This document shows positions 1 to 8,742 of a stretch of DNA of 64,000 nucleotides, piece after piece; the stretch's first letter is position 1; the number at the start of each line of letters is the position of its first letter. The translations under genes and the position numbers were made by a program. The stretch comes from CBIFVZ01 sp966185765 (GTDB taxonomy: Bacteria; Pseudomonadota; Gammaproteobacteria; Enterobacterales; Enterobacteriaceae). Under the pieces are notes generated by a model. It saw only the letters and a program-made list of their open reading frames with translations. It did not search any database and had not been told where the DNA came from. Where the stretch lies: the NCBI GenBank assembly GCA_966185765.1, contig CBIFVZ010000008.1:23302-87301 (forward strand). The letters are read 5' to 3'.

Positions 1-2946
1 TGCGTTGTTTCGCTCGCCCGCATTCTGATTGATGGTGTTAAGCGTGCGCTGGTATTCCAGACCCAGGCTCACTTTATGCGGCCATGCATCATAACGCGTT
101 TGCCCGCTCCAGATATTCCAGCGTACGCCAACGCCGACATATTCACCGCCGCGCGTACTGCCGTCGCGATAGCCGCTGATTTGTGCGTGGGCATAAGGCT
201 CAATAGTCTGGCCCTCGGCGATTTTCTGATGCCAGCTGGCGCGATAGTCGGCAGTCCAGGCCTGATAGTCCTGGCGCACGTAATGGGCTGCGTCAAGATA
301 CAGGTTTTGCGCAAACCAGCCCTGACCATTCGGATGCCATTCGTCGCTGTATTTACCGTCGTTAAACAACGAAGCGCTGGCGCGCAGCATGGTGTCAGAC
401 TCTCCGCGGTTTCTGTCGAGCGGGGTTTGTTGTTCAAGGCTGAGGAAAAATACATAGTCGCGCAGCGGCTTCCAGCGCACGCCTGCGCCAAGCATGGGAT
501 CTTTAACCGGCAACATAATGCCGCTGTCGCCGGTATCGGCAAAGATTCTGCCATACAGAGAGACCGTATCACCCTCAAGCAGTACGTTACGCCCGGCACG
601 GTAATCCAGCTCCAGCTGACCGTAGCTACGATAGCTCTGACTGGCTGATGTCCCGCCAGGGATAGTGTTCGCGCTGCTGAGTGTGCCTGAACGCAGCCCC
701 ATAGTACTGTCAAAGTTAATGGTCCAGCGACGCGCCACATCTTCATGCAGACGCCGGAAATTAAAGCGCTCCTGATTTTGCTGCGGTGTTAACGTAGTGA
801 CCTGCTCCTGTCGGTTGAGATCATCGACCACCATGCGGGCGTAACGTTGTGTCTGCGGGATGTCGTCCAGTCGCTGATTCACATAGGCGAGCTGGCGCAC
901 AATGGCGGGATCATCAGGCAGGCTACCGTACGCTTTTTCCAGCTCAGTACGCGCACCGGCGGCATCCCCGTTGTCCCACAGTGCGTAACCCAACGCAGCC
1001 TGCGTGGCGCTGTTGTCAGGCTCTCGCGCTAAAGCCTGGCGTAAATCATTGATAGCGGCCTCTGACTGGCCTTGTTGGCGGTAAATTTCTGCGCGGGAAG
1101 CGTAAGCACGAGCCGTAGGTTCAATCGCGATAGCACGGTTAAGGTCGGCCAGCGCCTGTTGTGGTTGGGTAGAGGAGTAACGTTGTGCGTGCAGCCACCA
1201 GTAATGTTCGGTGTTATCCATACCCCGGTTGCGCTCTTCCTGTAACCAACGTTCAAGCGCCTGCCGGTCACCGGCTGCCTGTGCGGTATTCGCGGCGGCC
1301 ATCAGGTCGTCATTACGCATATTTTCGGTCTTAATAGCGTGCCAGGCACGCATCGCGGTTGCGTAGTCCTGAACCTGGTAAGCCTGATAGGCGACGGCGC
1401 GATGGTTGTCATCATTTGCAAGCCGTGCTTCGCTCTGGCGAAAGGCGTACAGCGCCATCCCGGGGAGCGTATCGCGCCAGCAGTTACCGAGCATGCTCCA
1501 GGCGGCGGCATCCAGTGTTGAAGGCATATCGCCGAGAAGCTGTTGTACCTGGTTACAGTCAGTACTGACGCCAGGCAACCGGCTCTGTGCCAGACGCAGT
1601 TCTGCCGTGGGTAGCGGTTTGAGCAGGCGCGCTTTTTGCGCAGGCGTCAGTGCATTCGGATGCGCTTGTGCCAGGGTAAACAGGCGCATTATCAGGGTAT
1701 GTGCAATGGGAGAATTGCTGACGAAGGGATAGCGCTGTGCCAGTAATGTTGCCGCTTGCGGCGCTTGTCCGGCCTGGATCAACTGCCAGCTCAACCGGTC
1801 CAGATTGGCAAGTGTTGGGTTCTCACGCCAGAACTGGCGCGCAAGGCGTAGTGTCTCGGCTGTGTTATGCGCAGCTTCGCTGAGCGCATAGCGCTCTTCG
1901 GGCAGTGCATCTGCGGGCAGGCTGTCGAGCAGACGTTGCGCGCCCGCATAGTTTTTCTCTTTCATCATCTGCGGCAAGGTGGCGCCTACGATGTAACGCT
2001 GGTTTTGCGCAAAGCGTGCGTTATAACTCGCCAGGGCTGACTGAGGATCGGCGCTGTAACGCCCTACCAGATAGAGCCAGCGTTGCTCCTGTGTAGCGCT
2101 GCTGAAGGTCGCAGGCGGTTTGGTCAGATAATCTCGCAGGCGCGCCGTTTCACCGCGCTCGGCAAGAGATGTGGCATAGTCAATGCGCTCATCAGGTCGG
2201 TTGAATGTGCCTTTTGCCTGTAAAGCCAGCAGCTTGTCATCAAGGTGTCCGGCAATCAGCACGTCAAACCACTGCTGTTGTTCTGATTGCGTCAGGTTTT
2301 GCGCATTGCGACTTAAAAGCGTATCAGCCAGTTGCCAGCGTTTGAGATAGATGGCACGTTGTAGCAAATTGTTATAAAGGGTTTTGCCTTGTGCAGTGGT
2401 GGCGAAATCGCCCTTGCTAAGCTGTTGAAGTGCGATATCCAGCTCACCCAGTCGAATGGCATTTTCACCTACCTCACTGCGACACTGCGCGGATGAGGCC
2501 TGTTCACAGCGTTTTTGCTGCGCCAGTAGTTCTGTGAGGTTGGTGATGTTCTCCTGCTTACGCGGAATCGCGTTCAGGCTTGCCAGCAGGCGTTTATCAC
2601 CCGCGTTAATTTTAAGCTGTTCGTTCAACAGTTCTCTGGCCTGCTCGTCATGGCCAAACTGACGCAGGGCTTGTGCCAGATACAGCGTCAGTTGCACATT
2701 GTCCGGCGCTTTCTGATGAGCACGCTCAAATTCGCGCAGTGCGGTAGCCTCATCGTTGTTTTTCAGCGCCCGCATAGCCCTTTCGAGGTGCGGGTAAACA
2801 ATAAAGTGGCGATAGTCACTCAACCCCAGCGCTTTTGCGCTGTCGTCAGCAGGCACCTGAGCCTGCGCGCTGGTACACCATAGCGAACCCAGCAACAGGC
2901 ACAGCAAACTCGGCATGCTGCCGTGGCTTTGTAGCATTTTATTCAT
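1..2946 (-). CDS. nfrA: NfrA, outer-membrane exopolysaccharide export / phage N4 receptor protein (3' end off window)
   Basis: The frame is open for 982 codons from the ATG at 2946 to the window edge without a stop, so only the last residues can be missing (E. coli NfrA is about 990 aa). The protein starts with a signal peptide (hydrophobic LLCLLLGSLW, then AQA). A long helical region follows with TPR-like repeats (for example around codons 600-680, with ALAREPDN and ALGYALWDNGD). The last roughly 250 residues are rich in alternating aromatic/polar strands, as expected of the C-terminal beta-barrel. The start overlaps the nfrB stop (ATGA), so the two are translationally coupled. In E. coli NfrA is the outer-membrane receptor for phage N4 and exports the NfrB-made polysaccharide; the same role is inferred here. 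Confidence 0.93.
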   Translation of the reverse strand, partial: MNKMLQSHGSMPSLLCLLLGSLWCTSAQAQVPADDSAKALGLSDYRHFIVYPHLERAMRALKNNDEATALREFERAHQKAPDNVQLTLYLAQALRQFGHDEQARELLNEQLKINAGDKRLLASLNAIPRKQENITNLTELLAQQKRCEQASSAQCRSEVGENAIRLGELDIALQQLSKGDFATTAQGKTLYNNLLQRAIYLKRWQLADTLLSRNAQNLTQSEQQQWFDVLIAGHLDDKLLALQAKGTFNRPDERIDYATSLAERGETARLRDYLTKPPATFSSATQEQRWLYLVGRYSADPQSALASYNARFAQNQRYIVGATLPQMMKEKNYAGAQRLLDSLPADALPEERYALSEAAHNTAETLRLARQFWRENPTLANLDRLSWQLIQAGQAPQAATLLAQRYPFVSNSPIAHTLIMRLFTLAQAHPNALTPAQKARLLKPLPTAELRLAQSRLPGVSTDCNQVQQLLGDMPSTLDAAAWSMLGNCWRDTLPGMALYAFRQSEARLANDDNHRAVAYQAYQVQDYATAMRAWHAIKTENMRNDDLMAAANTAQAAGDRQALERWLQEERNRGMDNTEHYWWLHAQRYSSTQPQQALADLNRAIAIEPTARAYASRAEIYRQQGQSEAAINDLRQALAREPDNSATQAALGYALWDNGDAAGARTELEKAYGSLPDDPAIVRQLAYVNQRLDDIPQTQRYARMVVDDLNRQEQVTTLTPQQNQERFNFRRLHEDVARRWTINFDSTMGLRSGTLSSANTIPGGTSASQSYRSYGQLELDYRAGRNVLLEGDTVSLYGRIFADTGDSGIMLPVKDPMLGAGVRWKPLRDYVFFLSLEQQTPLDRNRGESDTMLRASASLFNDGKYSDEWHPNGQGWFAQNLYLDAAHYVRQDYQAWTADYRASWHQKIAEGQTIEPYAHAQISGYRDGSTRGGEYVGVGVRWNIWSGQTRYDAWPHKVSLGLEYQRTLNTINQNAGERNNA

Positions 2947-5174
2947 GCCTGCTCCTGTTCTAACTGATGAATCTGTTCCTGGCTCAGCCCCGCTTCACTC
3001 AGCAGTGTCTGGATGGAAACCTGTAATTCCTGCTGCAACGCCAGCACCTGATCCAGCGTCTGCTGACTGATGACGTTCTCAGTCACCAGAAATTCACCCA
3101 GCGGTAGTTCGCTGCGTTCATGGCGCAGTAACAGGGCATTCATGGTCGAGCTTTTAATGTGGCCGACCGTGGTGAGTACCTGGGCAAAGAGCACTTGGCG
3201 CGGCACAAAGTAACGCCAGAGTGACTCGCTCTGTTCCTGAGTGATCCAGCCATGTTTGACGGCCGCACTCAGCATCGCCTGCTCATCCACACCGCGGTGG
3301 CGCGCATACCAGTGACGTAACCCTATGACCACCTGACCTGGGGGCACAATCACGTATTTGACCGGGCGCTGGAGCTTACGGGCAAGCGCTGCAAGCGACA
3401 CGGGATCTATGCCATTTTCACTGGCCAGTACCAGGGTGTCATGCTCAAGGCGAAGCGGAATGACGGCGTAGCGCAGCGCCACCGAGCCTGGTACCTGGTC
3501 AATTAACGACTGTGGAATATTGCGAATATCCACAGACTCCGTGGTGACGTCGTTTTGTTCTGCCAGCGCTTGTGCCAGCTGTTCAGGCGTAACGTAACCC
3601 TGGATAACCAGCGATCCCCCAAGCCTCAGGCCTGGCGTCTGGTTTAGTAGCACCTGTTCCAGTTGTTCAGCGGTAATCGCGTTATGCTTAATGAGAATTT
3701 GGCCCAGCGGACGCAGCGCGCGGTTTTCACCACTGACGCTGGGAAAGTCGTGGGTGGTTTTATCCCACGCCACACGCCGTGGGTCGCCGTGCTGCAGGAC
3801 CTGTCGCAGCGCGCGCCAGGTCGCCATGAAGTTGATAAGATTGCCCCAGAATAACCTCAGCACCGACAACCCGCCCTGTGCCAGGCCGTAATAGGCGGTC
3901 ACAAAAATCACGCGTTGCAGAATGCGGTTGCTCATCAGCGCGAAGTTAATCCACAGCAGCGTGACCAGCCAGCTGCTACCGGCAAAGATAGAGAGGAACT
4001 GCCAGGCATCTGGCCACAGACGCTGATATGCCAGCAGCAGTACGAGCTGAATCATAATTATCATGGCGATAAAGCTCAGAAAGTTGCTCATCAGCCCTTT
4101 TCTGTCACGCCAGAGGAAGTAATTGAGCGTCATGCTGCTTGACCACTTGTGGGTCTTGAAGCCCTGGAAAACAATGCCGATTATCCAGCGTGATTTCTGG
4201 CGTACCGCTGTGGTAAACGTGTCCGGGAAATACTCGCGCACGCAGATGACATTGGATGAACGCGCGCTTTGCAAAAAGCGGCGACGCGTGGTTTTATCAG
4301 ACGGGTCTACGACCGGAAAGCGCACAAAAATTTCCGTCATACCGCGGGTCTTGAGACGAAACCCAATATCGTAATCTTCCGTCAGACTCTGCACGTCAAA
4401 GGCGATACCGTCACCGTCTTCCAGCAGCGCCATAATGGCGCGGCGGCTAAAACAGGTCCCTACACCTGCGCTGGGTACCTGGCCTGCCAGAGCTTCACGC
4501 GTGGGAACGTCTTTACCGTGCAGTTCTGCGAATTCGTCGATATACGACATGCTGGTAAAGTGTGTCCAGCTGCGCTCAAACGGATATACCGGGATCTGGA
4601 TAAGATCTTTTCTGTCCACCAGGTAGTTAAACAAGCGCAATTCCATCGGTGAAATTACGTCTTCTGCATCATGCAGAATAAAACCGGCGAAACGGAAGTT
4701 AGCACTGCGCTCAAACTGGGTGATGGCATCCAGCACGTTGTTGAGGCAGTCAGCTTTGCTGGTTGGCCCGGGGCGGGCGCAGACGACTTTATGGACGTTA
4801 GGAAAGCGCGCGCAGACTTCATCCACATCGCGTTGCGTGTCCGGGTCGTTGGGATAGGTTCCCACAAAAATATGGTAGTTTTCATAATCCAGCGTCATGG
4901 CTGCCAGCTCGGCCATGTGCCCGATAACACCGGTCTCGTTCCAGGCCGGAACCATTATCGCCAACGGCTTTTCATCCGGAACGTAAAGTTCGCGATAATC
5001 CATATGCTTTTTACGACGATAAATAGTCAGTGCACGCTTGATGCGTCGGCACCAGTACACAATGTCGATAAAAAGATCGTCCAGACCGCTGATTAACATC
5101 ATCAGGGCCAGGGTGATAGCAATAATTTTTAGTCCGTAAAGATAAGTCGCAAAAACATCAATAAACCAACTCAT
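2943..5174 (-). CDS. nfrB: NfrB, inner-membrane GT2 glycosyltransferase with c-di-GMP-binding MshEN domain
   Basis: 743 aa, the family's usual length. An N-terminal membrane helix (residues 10-30) is followed by a GT2 catalytic domain (MVPAWNE at 74-80, HDAED near 168, a SLTEDYD motif and RQKSRW). Several membrane helices come next, then a C-terminal MshEN-type region. Residues 517-540 begin RLGGSLVIQGYV and end ALAEQ, which fits the RLGxxLxxxG...LxxALxxQ c-di-GMP-binding pattern. A second, weaker copy precedes it (RPLGQILIKH) and a third lies near 650 (LPLGEFLVTE). In E. coli NfrB is a c-di-GMP-activated transferase that builds a ManNAc-based exopolysaccharide used by phage N4. It sits between wecB and nfrA, which supports the same pathway here. 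Confidence 0.94.
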   Translation of the reverse strand: MSWFIDVFATYLYGLKIIAITLALMMLISGLDDLFIDIVYWCRRIKRALTIYRRKKHMDYRELYVPDEKPLAIMVPAWNETGVIGHMAELAAMTLDYENYHIFVGTYPNDPDTQRDVDEVCARFPNVHKVVCARPGPTSKADCLNNVLDAITQFERSANFRFAGFILHDAEDVISPMELRLFNYLVDRKDLIQIPVYPFERSWTHFTSMSYIDEFAELHGKDVPTREALAGQVPSAGVGTCFSRRAIMALLEDGDGIAFDVQSLTEDYDIGFRLKTRGMTEIFVRFPVVDPSDKTTRRRFLQSARSSNVICVREYFPDTFTTAVRQKSRWIIGIVFQGFKTHKWSSSMTLNYFLWRDRKGLMSNFLSFIAMIIMIQLVLLLAYQRLWPDAWQFLSIFAGSSWLVTLLWINFALMSNRILQRVIFVTAYYGLAQGGLSVLRLFWGNLINFMATWRALRQVLQHGDPRRVAWDKTTHDFPSVSGENRALRPLGQILIKHNAITAEQLEQVLLNQTPGLRLGGSLVIQGYVTPEQLAQALAEQNDVTTESVDIRNIPQSLIDQVPGSVALRYAVIPLRLEHDTLVLASENGIDPVSLAALARKLQRPVKYVIVPPGQVVIGLRHWYARHRGVDEQAMLSAAVKHGWITQEQSESLWRYFVPRQVLFAQVLTTVGHIKSSTMNALLLRHERSELPLGEFLVTENVISQQTLDQVLALQQELQVSIQTLLSEAGLSQEQIHQLEQEQA

Positions 5175-5216
5175 TATGCCGCCCGATAGTGTTGATATGG
5201 TTCCGTGCTGGATTTA

Positions 5217-6332
5217 TTACTGCTTGTGCGCTTTTAAGTAGTCCACGATGGCAGAGGTGATTTTTTCACTGGAATGACCACCGCCGTAAGGAGACTCGCC
5301 GGTCGCCATTTTGTTGTACTCGTCTTCACTATCCAGCAGGCGCGAGGCTTCCCGTACGATATCGTCTTCTTCTGTGCCAACCAGACGCGTCACACCACAG
5401 CGTAGCGCGGCCAGGCGTTCGGTTTCACGGCGCAGAACCAGTACCGGTTTACGCAGCGCTGGGGCTTCTTCCTGCACACCGCCGGAGTCAGACAAAATGA
5501 TGACCGCCCTTTTCATCACTGCCACGAATTTGTCGTATTCCAGCGGTTGCGTGAGTGTGATGCGGGGTTTGCCGCTGAGCAGGCGCGTGACCGTTTCCTT
5601 CACGTTCGGGTTCGGGTGTACCGGATAAACGATATGGCAGTCGGGATACTTTTCACTGAGTCTGAGAATGGCGTGACAGATATTGTCCAGCGCCTGGCCG
5701 AAGTTTTCTCGCCGATGTGAGGTGATCAGAATGACCCGTGCATCATCAGGGATTGCCATCTCAAGTGGTGTATCGATCCTGGCGGTTTCAAGTAAGGCAT
5801 CAATGACGGTATTACCGCAAACATGGATATTTTCATCGCTAATGCCCTCTTTAAGTAAATTCTCACGTGCAGTTTGCGTTGGCGCAAAATGCAGCGCGGA
5901 AAGATGGCCCGTGAGTACACGGTTAGCTTCTTCCGGGAAGGGAGAGTACAGATTATTTGTGCGCAGGCCTGCTTCAACATGCGCAAAAGGGATTCTGCGA
6001 TAAAACGCGGCAAGCGAGGTGACAAAAACGGTAGTGGTATCACCCTGGGCGACAATAAGGTCTGGCTTAACGCTATCAAGAACGCTGTCGATGCCGATCA
6101 TAAGCTTTGCGGTAAGCTCTGGCAGCGTCTGGTTTTGGGTCATGACATCCAGATCGTAATCACACTGAATATCAAAAAGCGTAAACACCTGGTCCAGCAG
6201 ACCGCGATGCTGTGCGGTAGTCAGTACACTCACGTTAAGTTCGGATACGCCTTTCAATGATTTGATAACCGGGGCCATTTTGATAGCTTCCGGGCGGGTG
6301 CCCGCTACACACAGAACAGTGAATTTTTTCAT
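5217..6332 (-). CDS. wecB: UDP-N-acetylglucosamine 2-epimerase (non-hydrolysing), nfr-linked WecB
   Basis: 371 aa, close to E. coli WecB (376 aa). It interconverts UDP-GlcNAc and UDP-ManNAc in the cytoplasm. Family residues are visible: GTRPEAIKMAP at the N-terminus, AQGDTTTVF (catalytic Asp), HVEAGLRT and FPEEANR (two Glu), SHRRENFG (His), and SDSGGVQEEAP in the C-terminal UDP-binding half. It is not in an enterobacterial common antigen operon. It lies 42 bp upstream of nfrB on the same strand, so it most likely feeds UDP-ManNAc to NfrB. The ECA-linked wecB is presumably elsewhere in the chromosome (inference), which would make this a dedicated paralogue. Confidence 0.9.
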   Translation of the reverse strand: MKKFTVLCVAGTRPEAIKMAPVIKSLKGVSELNVSVLTTAQHRGLLDQVFTLFDIQCDYDLDVMTQNQTLPELTAKLMIGIDSVLDSVKPDLIVAQGDTTTVFVTSLAAFYRRIPFAHVEAGLRTNNLYSPFPEEANRVLTGHLSALHFAPTQTARENLLKEGISDENIHVCGNTVIDALLETARIDTPLEMAIPDDARVILITSHRRENFGQALDNICHAILRLSEKYPDCHIVYPVHPNPNVKETVTRLLSGKPRITLTQPLEYDKFVAVMKRAVIILSDSGGVQEEAPALRKPVLVLRRETERLAALRCGVTRLVGTEEDDIVREASRLLDSEDEYNKMATGESPYGGGHSSEKITSAIVDYLKAHKQ

Positions 6333-7239
6333 GATCGACTCGCGCGCAATGTTGGTTATACGTTAAATAATAGGTTGAAAAGTGAGTCCCTTGCTAAATT
6401 AAAAAGTAGCGTTTTTTATTATCAATAAGTTATAAGAATTTTGAATTTTTATGCTGTGCTCTTATAAGAGTGAGGTGTAGGCACACGTTTAATTTTAACG
6501 AGCGAGAGGGAAAGGGATTGCTGAAAGACCGTTTTCATTAACACAATGTTTGTCATTAATAAAGTTAAGTGTTTTACATGCATATTTTTTCATATGCAAA
6601 GTACAAGATAATTCTAAAAAAGTAAAATAAATTAGGTTTTAAAGAGGTTGTGATTTATGCCAGATGGTTGGGGTTTGAGAGTGATAAATTATTTCACATG
6701 ACGTTAAACTTATTCCTTCCAACCATGCATTTGGTTAACAGTCACGTATGATATGCTGTGTGTTTAGCATACAACACGCTGCTTAAGGCGCACTCGTTGT
6801 GGTGCTATGTGCTGATACCAGTTTGCAAAATCAATGGCGAGAGAACGCAACCTTTATGCTCAGTGGTGAAGAGGTGCACACAGGTTGTTGAGCAATATAT
6901 GTTTTTTGAATATACGAAGAATAAACTGTAGAAAATAGCGCTTTGTGCTCCTGGAGTGGACGGGCGGCCTGAAATTGACAGGCTTGTACATCTATTCCTG
7001 TCAATTTAATAACCATATTGATTATCCGTGGCTCATCGGTCGCCATGCTTTTTTATATAAATACCCTTCACTGAAACAGGTGCTATTAAAATTTACGCCG
7101 ACCCGACGTTAGAATGCATGCCAGTAAAACTGGAGCTGTATTTATAAGGGCATGGGAAGATGTAACACACAAATAAGAATCTGAAATCGTACACATGCCC
7201 GCCGTTGCATCAAATAGTTGTCCCGTAAATATTTTTTAT
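6333..7239. other. AT-rich non-coding stretch upstream of wecB
   Basis: About 900 bp with clearly lower GC than the neighbours. It must hold the promoter of the wecB-nfrB-nfrA operon at its left end. The only long ORF (6831-7046, minus) has no convincing ribosome site and no recognisable family, so I treat it as chance. The one structured element is the inverted repeat at 6972-7007. The base composition and the adjoining IS and vgrG remnants suggest foreign or decayed DNA. Confidence 0.5.
6972..7007. repeat. 11-bp perfect inverted repeat in AT-rich gap
   Basis: Arms AAATTGACAGG (6972-6982) and CCTGTCAATTT (6997-7007) are perfectly complementary around a 14-nt spacer. There is no T-run on either side, so a simple terminator is unlikely. 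An operator or a structured-RNA element is possible; nothing in the sequence decides between them. Confidence 0.45.
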
Positions 7240-7680
7240 TTAAAGAAGTTCATATTGAGATGCGATAATTTCTAAGTAGCTATCATAACCAGCAATTAAA
7301 TAGTGTTTTAAATTTAAACGATTACCGGGATCATATATTGTTATGTTCTTCTTAAGAACATCAGAGTTTAGTATCTGGTAGAAATGAGGATTCGGATGAT
7401 GTCCATTTTTCTTCCAGAAATCTATAGCATGAAAAGTATCAGGTTCATTTTCTATTTCAAAGGAGTCGATATTCGATTCAAAAAAATTCAAAGTTATACA
7501 TTTTAACTCAGCTACTGTTTTAAAAATTATTTTTATTTCTCGATGGTTTCCGCAATTCATATCATCCAGTGTTTGAACATCAATTCTCAAAACTACACCT
7601 TTTGATTCAGTATAGATAACTTCCAGGTCTGTAGTTGATATTCTGAACCCGACTTTTTCAGGTATAAGCTTCATTTTCAT
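7240..7680 (-). CDS. Hypothetical protein, possible orphan immunity protein
   Basis: Not recognised. The start at 7680 (MKMKLIPEK) is preferred because GGAGAGGG lies six bases upstream; an upstream in-frame ATG at 7731 lacks this. The 146-aa product is soluble and mixed alpha/beta by composition, with no signal peptide and no membrane segment. It ends with a motif reading KHYLIAGYDSYLEIIAS. It is AT-rich compared with the surroundings and lies downstream of a decayed vgrG on the same strand. That setting is typical of effector-immunity leftovers of type VI secretion islands, but the immunity role is only an inference from context. Confidence 0.55.
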   Translation of the reverse strand: MKMKLIPEKVGFRISTTDLEVIYTESKGVVLRIDVQTLDDMNCGNHREIKIIFKTVAELKCITLNFFESNIDSFEIENEPDTFHAIDFWKKNGHHPNPHFYQILNSDVLKKNITIYDPGNRLNLKHYLIAGYDSYLEIIASQYELL

Positions 7681-7756
7681 TTTATTCCCTCTCCTGATAC
7701 CGACTGATTTTTCAGCCAAAATCAGAGCCATCTTTATTTCTGGTTACGCCAATAGA

Positions 7757-8050
7757 TTAGATAGAGAATCGCTCACGACTAAAGGAATATACCATACTGA
7801 AGGTTCGAAAGCGTCTGCCGCAGACCAGCGCATCGTGCATAAAATAATGGACCTGTTTGTGTATAATGCTTCCTGCGTGTTGCATAAGGGCGAGATTCGG
7901 AATAGCGATGTGTTTATGAACACCACGCTGATATCGGTGGGTCATCTGCTGACAACAACAAGATACAGGAGTTGTGCGAGTAGTTTTATCAACCCAAACA
8001 GGCGGATAAGCGTATTGAAGGCATTCTTGTTTAGTGGGTTGAACCAACAT
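7757..8050 (-). mobile_element. IS3-family transposase OrfB remnant
   Basis: The minus frame is open for 97 codons, but only the segment near 7770-7860 is recognisable. HYFMHDALVCGRRFRTF resembles the DDE-domain stretch of IS3-family OrfB proteins (typically FMHDALVCGRRFRTFN then VVDDFNRE). The frame closes right after a degraded counterpart (SFSRERFSI). No orfA, terminal inverted repeats or target duplication are visible. This is a heavily decayed insertion lying beside the broken vgrG, and it may be what disrupted that gene. Confidence 0.5.
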
Positions 8051-8108
8051 TAAATAATGAAAAACCAGGGGGTTTTCATCTTGTACATGGTTTTTTACTT
8101 AATTTCTG

Positions 8109-8640
8109 CTATCCATTCTCATCAATGCTGTATAGCCCTGGTGTGACTTGAGCCTCCTCCTGCTCTCAACGCGCAATTCCTTCTTCACTGGTTACCCCGC
8201 CGGACGATGTTTGATGGTAAGGAATAACGTCATAATCGCTGAAAGACTGAAACTGCTGTGTGACATCGGTCAGAGCCAGCGTATGGCTACCGTTTTCATG
8301 GTAAAAATGATAGCTGATGCCTTCCAGTTCAATCAGGCGGCTAATAAAGTCGAAACTGCTTTCCTGATACTGAACGCAGTATTCCCAGCTGCGGTAATTG
8401 CCAGCCAGCTTGTCTTCAACGTTTACCTGGTATTCTTTAAGCAGTGTCTTGACTATTTGCGGTACGGTTTGCTGCTGGAAGATACGTAAATTACGCTCGC
8501 GTTGCATTGGCCACAGGTCGGATTCCAGCAAGACAGTACAGATCGTGTAATGTGTGCCACCTAATTCCTGAGCACCCAGAGCCATGCGGGTAATTTTGCC
8601 ATTAATCCACCTTACGGCAGACGAATTTTGTAAAGCAAGC
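8109..8640 (-). pseudogene. vgrG: vgrG remnant (type VI secretion spike), truncated and with nonsense codon
   Basis: Reading from 8640, the frame gives VRWINGKITR, then FQQQTVPQIVKTLLKEY, NYRSWEYCVQYQESSFDF and LIELEGISYHFYHENG. This is the N-terminal gp27-like domain of VgrG, from roughly residue 75 to 240 of the family. The 5' part is missing. After SEEGIAR a TGA (8166-8168) stands where VgrG proteins have Trp. The frame then continues EQEEAQVTPGLYSID and ends two codons later. No tss genes are present in the window. This is a relic of a T6SS vgrG island. Confidence 0.8.
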
Positions 8641-8642
8641 GT

Positions 8643-8670
8643 GCCGGATTAATCTTGCGATTAATCCGGC
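8643..8670 (-). terminator. Strong hairpin downstream of the sulfonate operon
   Basis: A perfect 11-bp stem GCCGGATTAAT / ATTAATCCGGC encloses a 6-nt loop, 73 bp past the stop of the last monooxygenase gene. On the minus strand the T-run is weak, so it may act as a transcript stabiliser or factor-assisted terminator. Confidence 0.5.
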
Positions 8671-8742
8671 GGTAAGCATGTGGTTTTTATTCCTTAACAG
8701 TACCTGGCGCGTACGCCCATTAGCACAGTGCGTGAGCGCCCC

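Noticed and set aside
6831..7046. 71-codon minus-strand ORF in the AT-rich gap
   Set aside because: No ribosome site, no recognisable family and an inverted repeat inside it; treated as chance.
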